DNA from: Planctomycetaceae bacterium
Lineage (GTDB): Bacteria; Planctomycetota; Planctomycetia; Pirellulales; Lacipirellulaceae
NCBI GenBank assembly: GCA_002713555.1
Contig: PATG01000009.1
Location: 11,042 to 23,235, forward strand
Direction: 5' to 3'
DNA: 12,194 nt
Made by a program: the position numbers and the translations under genes. The notes under the pieces are model-generated. The model made no database searches, was not told the origin of the DNA, and saw nothing but the letters and a program-made list of their open reading frames with translations. Within the stretch, counting starts at the first letter, position 1, and every line of letters begins with the position of its first letter. This document shows positions 7,560 through 12,194 of the stretch, piece by piece.

Positions 7560-7566
7560 AGGTGAT
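7560..7566 (+). promoter_or_regulatory. Shine-Dalgarno site deciding the GTG start of the Rieske gene
   Basis: AGGTGAT lies 3 bases before GTG at 7570 and matches the 3' part of the consensus GGAGGTGAT. The nearby ATG at 7565 is out of frame, and no in-frame ATG gives a longer Rieske protein. The GTG is therefore preferred as the start. Confidence 0.5.
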
Positions 7567-7569
7567 GAC

Positions 7570-8610
7570 GTGACAATCATCGACCCTGATATTCGCAAAG
7601 CCCAGACCTTACCCTCCAGGTTTTACACAGACCCTGACACGTTCGAATCCATTATCTCGTCCTTTGCAAGCCATTGGCACTTCGCTGGGCATCGAAGTCA
7701 GTTGATGAGTGTGAATCCTATTGACAATCCTCTGCGGGAACCGATGATTATGACCAAAGAAGGTGATGACATCCACTGTATCTCAAACGTTTGTACACAT
7801 CGAGGAATGTTGATTTGTTCTAAACCAACGAAAGCTCGGCGTTTGCAGTGCTCCTACCATGGTCGCACCTTCGATCTCAAAGGACAGTTTCGCAACATGC
7901 CTGAATTTTCCGATGTCGAGAATTTCCCGACTGAGGCAGATCATCTGGACCACTTTCCATTGGCGGAATGGAAGGGCTTGTTGTTCAATACCATCGAAGC
8001 GGAGAATTTTGATCAGTTTATCGAAGCGGTTGAATCGCGAGTTGGTTGGCTAGATATCGAAAATTTCACTCACGATCTCACTCGCCATCGCTCCTACAGT
8101 ATAGCATCAAATTGGGCGCTGTACGTGGATAATTATCTCGAAGGATTTCACATTCCATTCGTGCATGGAGATTTACATCAAGTTCTAGATTACGATGAAT
8201 ATCGAACCGAATTGTTTGATGGAGGCGTCTTACAGATTGGTATCGCCAATGAAGGTGAACCCTGCTTCGATTTACCCGAAGGACACCCCGACTACGGTCA
8301 GAAAATTGCAGCTTACTACTACTGGCTTTTCCCCGGATTGATGCTGAATTTCTATCCATGGGGGCTCTCGGTGAATCTTGTCATTCCCGAAGCTGTCGAT
8401 CGAACACGAATCGTCTACCACGGATTTGTCGGAGATTCCAGTATGCTAGGGAAAGGAGCTGGCGGTGATTTAGACAAGGTCGAAGCTGAAGATCAATTTG
8501 TAGTGGAAGGTTGCCAGAAAGGGGTTTCATCTCAAGCCTACGAACGAGGTCGCTATTCGCCGACCAAGGAAACGGGTGTTCATCACTTTCATCGAATTTT
8601 AACCGAGTAA
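7570..8610 (+). CDS. Rieske non-heme iron oxygenase, catalytic alpha subunit
   Basis: The 346-residue protein is the alpha subunit of a Rieske oxygenase, which uses O2 and reductase-supplied electrons to hydroxylate or demethylate an organic substrate. The N-terminal Rieske domain has the [2Fe-2S] ligands C75-T-H77 and C94-S-Y-H97, 16 residues apart (VCTHRG and CSYHGRTF). The catalytic domain has the iron site NYLEGFHIPFVH with H194 and H199, and a likely carboxylate at D308 (AEDQFVVEGCQKG). The residue that normally bridges electron transfer between subunits is Glu (E191) rather than the common Asp, as in carnitine oxygenase CntA. The NYLEGFH pattern resembles the choline/carnitine monooxygenase side of the family more than the naphthalene dioxygenase side. 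No reductase or ferredoxin gene is in the window, so partner and substrate are unknown. The 3' end overlaps the convergent exporter gene by 12 bases. Confidence 0.9.
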   Translation: MTIIDPDIRKAQTLPSRFYTDPDTFESIISSFASHWHFAGHRSQLMSVNPIDNPLREPMIMTKEGDDIHCISNVCTHRGMLICSKPTKARRLQCSYHGRTFDLKGQFRNMPEFSDVENFPTEADHLDHFPLAEWKGLLFNTIEAENFDQFIEAVESRVGWLDIENFTHDLTRHRSYSIASNWALYVDNYLEGFHIPFVHGDLHQVLDYDEYRTELFDGGVLQIGIANEGEPCFDLPEGHPDYGQKIAAYYYWLFPGLMLNFYPWGLSVNLVIPEAVDRTRIVYHGFVGDSSMLGKGAGGDLDKVEAEDQFVVEGCQKGVSSQAYERGRYSPTKETGVHHFHRILTE

Positions 8611-10179
8611 ATCCTGCTCCGAATGAATCGGTTCACCATCTTCACGACCACCCAACCACTTGGGCGACCACCAGTTCAAATCACCCATCAATCGCATGGT
8701 TGCGGGAACAACCAAAGCACGCACGATGGTTGCATCCACGGCGACACCGAGGGCTAACATCAGACCGAATTGTTTCATCAACGAGATCGATGAAATGCCG
8801 AATGCCGAGAAGACAGTAATCATGACCAATGCGGCTGAAGTAATGATTCGACCACTTTTCTGAAGGCCTACAGCGACGGCCTTGTTGTTGTCTCCAGTTC
8901 GCTCCCATTCTTCGTGAATTCTGGACAACATCAGCACTTCATAGTCCATACTCAATCCATACAAAATCGCGAAAATCATGACCGGCGTGGTGGGGTCAAT
9001 GGGTTGTGGTGTAAAATTCATCAACTCAGCACCATTACCCATTTGGAATACCCAAACCAAAACTCCGAATGAAGCAGAGACAGAGAGAATATTCATCACA
9101 ATGGCCTTCAGAGGCAGGATAACTGAACGGACTTGCAGGAAGATTAGAACATAACTTGCAATCAAAATGAAGCCCAATGCTACTGGTAATCCATCAATGA
9201 CGGCATCCAATACATCTTGATTGTAAGCAGCAAAACCAGCGACATTGACAACGGCCGTTCCACCAAACTGATTGTTCCTCGATTCAATCGAACGAATCTG
9301 CTTGACCACTTCTCGAGATTCTTCGCTTGATTGTTCTCCACTGATTCCTACAACCATAACGACGACATTGTTACCAACAGTTGATTCAATCAGGCCATTT
9401 CTCTGTAATTCAATGATGAACTGTTCTTCTTGAGTTAAATTCTCATCACCCGAATCATCCCAGAAATCCACGACTTGATCTGCGCTCATTTCGACATCAA
9501 AGTGTGCATATGAGTACACATACATGGTATTGTCAACCTGTAAAATTTCTTTTGACAATGCATACAAATCTCTCAGATTTTGTTCTGAGAAGAGATCATT
9601 ATCAGTATCGACTTCAAACACGAGCGTTGCAGTATTGGATACATCCTGCACCCATTTTTCATCGGTCAATTCCAAACCTCTTCGCGCTTCATCATCAGGG
9701 CTTAATGCCCTCCACGAGGTCAACCCCCACTCCGCCTGTAAGAAGGGTGAACCCGCGACTAGGAGCACCATCATGGATGGAATCAGAACAACCAACGGCC
9801 TCTTCATCACCCGATTTGCAATCCATGACCAAAACCCATCTTCTCCTGTTTTGTCATTGAAAGAAAATTTGATTTTAAACGAATTAACTCTGTCTCCCAA
9901 TAAGGAAAGTAAGGCTGGCAAGAGTACGATGGACGACGTCAATGCAACAAAGGTTGCACAAATTCCGCCCCATCCCAGAGACGGTAGACTGGTATTTTGG
10001 AATACCAGCATCCCTGATAGTCCAGCAATGACGGTCAATCCTGAAAATAGAATCGCTCTCCCCGCGGTTGCACTGGTCATAGCGATGGCAGTTCGATGAT
10101 CGTGCCCTCTGCGTAACTCTTCCCGGAATCGATTGACAATGAAAAGTGAATAATCAACACTGAGGCCGATTCCTAACAA
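8599..10179 (-). CDS. RND/MMPL-family exporter, C-terminal two thirds (separated from its N-terminus by an in-frame TGA)
   Basis: This 526-residue open stretch continues, in the same frame, the exporter beginning at 10956. The first residues (GIGLSVDYSLFIVNRFREEL) are the fourth membrane helix with its proton-relay Asp (D268 of the joined protein). Further helices follow (ILFSGLTVIAGLSGMLVF; FVALTSSIVLLPALLSLLGD). A second half repeats the layout: helix VVLIPSMMVLLVAGSPFL, an extracytoplasmic domain of about 180 residues, a helix block from VALGFILIASYVLIFL, and FAILYGLSMDYEVLMLSRI with the second Asp (D671). Such proteins are proton-driven exporters of lipids or hydrophobic compounds. On its own this piece lacks the first three helices and the first extracytoplasmic domain; the TTG at 10179 has no ribosome-binding site and is unlikely as a real start. 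If the TGA is an error, this is simply the rest of the gene. Confidence 0.85.
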   Translation of the reverse strand: MLGIGLSVDYSLFIVNRFREELRRGHDHRTAIAMTSATAGRAILFSGLTVIAGLSGMLVFQNTSLPSLGWGGICATFVALTSSIVLLPALLSLLGDRVNSFKIKFSFNDKTGEDGFWSWIANRVMKRPLVVLIPSMMVLLVAGSPFLQAEWGLTSWRALSPDDEARRGLELTDEKWVQDVSNTATLVFEVDTDNDLFSEQNLRDLYALSKEILQVDNTMYVYSYAHFDVEMSADQVVDFWDDSGDENLTQEEQFIIELQRNGLIESTVGNNVVVMVVGISGEQSSEESREVVKQIRSIESRNNQFGGTAVVNVAGFAAYNQDVLDAVIDGLPVALGFILIASYVLIFLQVRSVILPLKAIVMNILSVSASFGVLVWVFQMGNGAELMNFTPQPIDPTTPVMIFAILYGLSMDYEVLMLSRIHEEWERTGDNNKAVAVGLQKSGRIITSAALVMITVFSAFGISSISLMKQFGLMLALGVAVDATIVRALVVPATMRLMGDLNWWSPKWLGGREDGEPIHSEQDLLG

Positions 10180-10242
10180 GGAGACAATGTTGTTGGCATA
10201 AATGGTGATATCGTCAAAGATGTAAGTCAGTCCCGTAACAAT

Positions 10243-10245
10243 TCA
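10243..10245 (-). other. In-frame TGA interrupting the MMPL exporter
   Basis: Reading the minus strand, TGA stands between GTT (Val237) and ATT within the third membrane helix (VYTVISAV, stop, IVTGLTYIF). The frame on both sides is the same and stays open for 237 codons before and 547 codons after (down to the final TAA). One base change from a sense codon (GGA, CGA, TGG, TTA or TCA) would explain it. Several genes here end in TGA, so it is an ordinary stop in this genome. Confidence 0.85.
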
Positions 10246-10956
10246 AACCGCTGAAATTACGGTGTAAACACCTGTCATTACCGGTAACCCTGCCGCAATC
10301 AAACTTCCAAATATCAGCAGTAAGATAATCAAAGTAATCGGGCCTGAAATTAGCTCAGCTTCAATTAGCTCTTTCTTCAGGGTCATGTCAAATGTAACAT
10401 CAATTGCCAAATTCCCAGTGACCCATTTTTGCATCCCTTCAGGCGCATCATTTGGGAGTAAGATATTGTCATATTCGTCGGCAAGCAGTGCTTTCGCTTC
10501 ATCGCGATTTAGATTCACGCGAACCTCGACTCTTGACCAGGAGTCGTCAACCTCACTAATCAGATACGATTGATTTTCATTATTCGTATTCCAGGGATAG
10601 TTCACATCAACGCTCTCGTGTTCAGCAAATGATTGAACTGTCACCCTCATTGCATTCTGTACATTGAGATCTGAGACATTCAGTCCCGGATGATGAAATA
10701 GGACATAGAAGATTTCAACATTTCCAGATTCGCCATCCGAGAACCCTTCTCCGATTGCATTCCAGCCATCAACAGATTCCAGATCCCCTTCTCCAAAACC
10801 TTCGATATACTGTGGTTCGAGCAACATCAAACTGGAAAAACCGACACAGGCCAGCATCGTGACAACCAAAACCACCTTGGCATTGTCATAGACGAACTCC
10901 CCAATTTTGTAATAGGTGCGGTCTTGCAATTGCTCCGGTTCTGTCACCCCATCCAT
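10243..10956 (-). CDS. RND/MMPL-family exporter, N-terminal part ending at an in-frame TGA
   Basis: This is the start of the exporter described at 8599-10179. From the ATG at 10956 it codes for 237 residues: a short cytoplasmic lead (GVTEPEQLQDRTYYKIGEFV), membrane helix 1 (VVLVVTMLACVGFSSLML), an extracytoplasmic domain of about 150 residues, helix 2 (PITLIILLLIFGSLIAAGLP) and the first half of helix 3, where TGA stops it. The frame is also open upstream to a TTG at 11043, with another ATG at 11019. The ATG at 10956 is preferred because the cytoplasmic lead then has the usual short length. None of these starts has a clear ribosome-binding site. It is divergent from the cysteine dioxygenase gene. 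A product ending here would lack both proton-relay aspartates and could not work as a transporter. Confidence 0.8.
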   Translation of the reverse strand: MDGVTEPEQLQDRTYYKIGEFVYDNAKVVLVVTMLACVGFSSLMLLEPQYIEGFGEGDLESVDGWNAIGEGFSDGESGNVEIFYVLFHHPGLNVSDLNVQNAMRVTVQSFAEHESVDVNYPWNTNNENQSYLISEVDDSWSRVEVRVNLNRDEAKALLADEYDNILLPNDAPEGMQKWVTGNLAIDVTFDMTLKKELIEAELISGPITLIILLLIFGSLIAAGLPVMTGVYTVISAV

Positions 10957-11015
10957 GTTCGGTCCCCCCAACAATCGGTATTTGTACACCGCTATGCCTA
11001 CATCTTGTTCAGTTT

Positions 11016-11025
11016 GCATATAAGG
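11016..11025 (+). promoter_or_regulatory. TATA-box-like element in the divergent gap
   Basis: GCATATAAGG lies about 30-39 bases before the cysteine dioxygenase ATG at 11055. That would place an archaeal transcription start near 11046-11050 and give a nearly leaderless message. The core read from the other strand is CTTATATGC, which could also serve the exporter gene. The match is suggestive only. Confidence 0.35.
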
Positions 11026-11054
11026 TCTAGTTTGAATCAACAAATCTGTACTCT

Positions 11055-11633
11055 ATGAGCCGATTTTCATTTGGTCAACTCTATGTTCTACCGCCTCATC
11101 CGGTGTTCATGGTTGCGGTCGTCACCCTCGATGAGGAGCGCCGCAATTCACTGTTGGATAGTTGTGAACATCTCAGCGAGATGATCAATTGGTTGGACTC
11201 AATCGATTGTCGCCCCGGATTGGATGAATTGGATTCAAGATTGACATCAATGGAAATCAATCTAGAGGGACTCAAGGAGCACATTGGTTACACTGACGAT
11301 AACGGCTATCAGCGTAATATCATCAAGAAAACCGATCATTACGAAATGGTCGCAATTACTTGGCGAGCGGGCCAGGATACTCCGATTCACGACCACAAGG
11401 GTTCTGATTGTGCTTTCCTAATTGTTGAAGGGACCTCAACCGAGACAGTGTACGAATTGGATGAGGATAATCTCGCTGTACCTTCCCATGTACGACATTA
11501 TGCTCCCGGAGAAGTGTGTGCTGCTTCTGAGCCCGATATTCACAGAATCTCAAACGACACCGATGATGATTTGATCAACCTTCATGTCTATACTCCACCA
11601 CTTTCGGGCTTCGGTATTTACGAAGCAGCCTGA
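11055..11633 (+). CDS. Cysteine dioxygenase (type I, cupin fold)
   Basis: The enzyme oxidises L-cysteine to cysteine sulfinate with O2 in the cytoplasm, the first step of cysteine breakdown to taurine or to pyruvate and sulfite. The 192-residue product has the expected active site. H112, H114 and H163 are the three iron ligands (PIHDHKGSDC and EPDIHRI). R87 (YQRNII) matches the Arg that binds the cysteine carboxylate and marks cysteine rather than 3-mercaptopropionate enzymes. H177 and Y179 (NLHVYTPPL) match His155 and Tyr157 of mammalian enzymes; the Ser of that triad is Asn here. C119 sits at the spacing of Cys93, which in animals cross-links to Tyr157. ATG 11055 fits the TATA-like element, but ATG 11109 is also possible and would remove 18 residues. 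Its stop TGA abuts the TAG of the convergent gene downstream. Confidence 0.9.
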   Translation: MSRFSFGQLYVLPPHPVFMVAVVTLDEERRNSLLDSCEHLSEMINWLDSIDCRPGLDELDSRLTSMEINLEGLKEHIGYTDDNGYQRNIIKKTDHYEMVAITWRAGQDTPIHDHKGSDCAFLIVEGTSTETVYELDEDNLAVPSHVRHYAPGEVCAASEPDIHRISNDTDDDLINLHVYTPPLSGFGIYEAA

Positions 11634-12194
11634 CTATTCCTTACCCAGTGTATCGCTTTCAGAGACTCTTTCTGCTGCGCCAGCAAGGAATTTTTCCTTT
11701 AGAGAGTCAGCGGCTGTCATGGTATCTTCTCCTTGAGAGGGCTCAGGTTCTGCAGCATCAACATTCATTGTTGGGCCCGCTCCAAATACTGCCGTTCCAG
11801 GAACTGAACTACTCGTTGCAGTGGAATCAACGGGAACAGTTGGAGCCACACCACCGACAACCCCACCACCAGTACCGATTGGCATCATCATTTGTGGTGC
11901 AGGCTTCATGGCAAATCCAGAAATCACAGCTAGGATGAGGAAGATGAGTGAACAGATGGCACAGCAAATCCCACCACATAGTTCAAGAAAACCTCGAACT
12001 TCTAATCCAGCTTGAGAATCTCTGTCAAACAAAATCATTTCTAGGTCGCTTGAAATGGTATATTTTTCACCGATTTCACAGCGATCGTTTTCACCCGTTT
12101 TAACCCAAACTTCCCCTTCTTCACCGTTTTCATTCCGGCTGGTTTCCCAATACCCATTCATTTCAGCATTATCGAGGGTATCGCAAACGATTCC
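11634..12194 (-). CDS. Unrecognised single-helix membrane protein (partial at right edge)
   Basis: I do not recognise this protein. The frame is open to the right edge with no stop, so the N-terminus may lie outside; the first ATG inside the window is at 12161. The visible 186 residues show three parts. First is a polar, acidic region with the repeat-like pattern EGEVWVKTGENDRCEIGEKY. Next is a membrane helix with three cysteines (LELCGGICCAICSLIFLILA). Last is a tail of about 95 residues rich in Gly, Pro, Val, Thr and Ser, ending in a charged helix (ADSLKEKFLAGAAERVSESD). The low-complexity tail and the single helix suggest an anchored protein with a flexible exposed or cytoplasmic tail. The TAG stop touches the cysteine dioxygenase TGA with no base between them. 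Confidence 0.65.
   Translation of the reverse strand, partial: GIVCDTLDNAEMNGYWETSRNENGEEGEVWVKTGENDRCEIGEKYTISSDLEMILFDRDSQAGLEVRGFLELCGGICCAICSLIFLILAVISGFAMKPAPQMMMPIGTGGGVVGGVAPTVPVDSTATSSSVPGTAVFGAGPTMNVDAAEPEPSQGEDTMTAADSLKEKFLAGAAERVSESDTLGKE

Noticed and set aside
9524..10099. Open frame of 191 codons opposite the exporter gene
   Set aside because: It mirrors the MMPL coding sequence and its product looks like a shadow of that gene.
10243..10245. Selenocysteine or recoded TGA in the exporter
   Set aside because: TGA ends several normal genes here, the site is in a membrane helix without a catalytic need, and I see no convincing SECIS-like structure nearby.
1..12194. tRNA, rRNA, CRISPR array, insertion sequence or prophage
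   Set aside because: No cloverleaf-like segment, regularly spaced repeats, transposase or phage gene was seen; the window is almost fully covered by ordinary genes.

Overview
The window looks like the genome of a mesophilic euryarchaeon, most likely a marine Poseidoniales (Marine Group II) or related Thermoplasmatota lineage. Three genes of archaeal type point this way: an MCM helicase C-terminus, GatE (the archaeal subunit of the Glu-tRNA(Gln) amidotransferase) and Pth2. Base composition is moderate, genes are tightly packed, and a divergent gap holds TATA-like DNA. The lineage is an inference from gene types; no rRNA or other phylogenetic marker is present.

Layout. Positions 1-291 hold the end of an MCM-type replicative helicase. 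After a short gap with a 9-bp hairpin comes gatE (347-2368). Its TGA overlaps the ATG of a secreted, membrane-anchored protein (2368-4368) with an N-terminal beta-propeller-like region, two membrane helices and a C-terminal DUF4430 (transcobalamin-like) domain. Next are a single-polypeptide ECF transporter energizing module (EcfT and two ABC ATPases fused, 4394-6424) and, overlapping by ATGA, an ECF substrate-binding S component (6421-7185). Pth2 (7186-7548) follows without a gap, then a Rieske non-heme iron oxygenase (7570-8610). All of these are on the plus strand. A minus-strand RND/MMPL-type exporter (10956 down to 8599) converges on the Rieske gene and overlaps its stop; it is split by one in-frame TGA at 10245-10243. 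A cysteine dioxygenase (11055-11633) diverges from the exporter. A partial single-helix membrane protein (minus strand, from the right edge to 11634) ends directly against the cysteine dioxygenase stop.

How the genes fit together. The central block (2368-7185) reads as a complete ECF-type vitamin importer whose surface protein carries a DUF4430 domain. The S component belongs to the type with an N-V-(K/Q)-P-V-T segment and a GPW motif. The DUF4430 fold is shared with the C-terminal part of animal transcobalamin and intrinsic factor, so a cobalamin or other corrinoid substrate is the leading hypothesis. The flanking gatE and pth2 are translation housekeeping genes. The right half holds two non-heme iron oxygenases (Rieske and cysteine dioxygenase) on either side of the exporter, with no clear pathway link between them.
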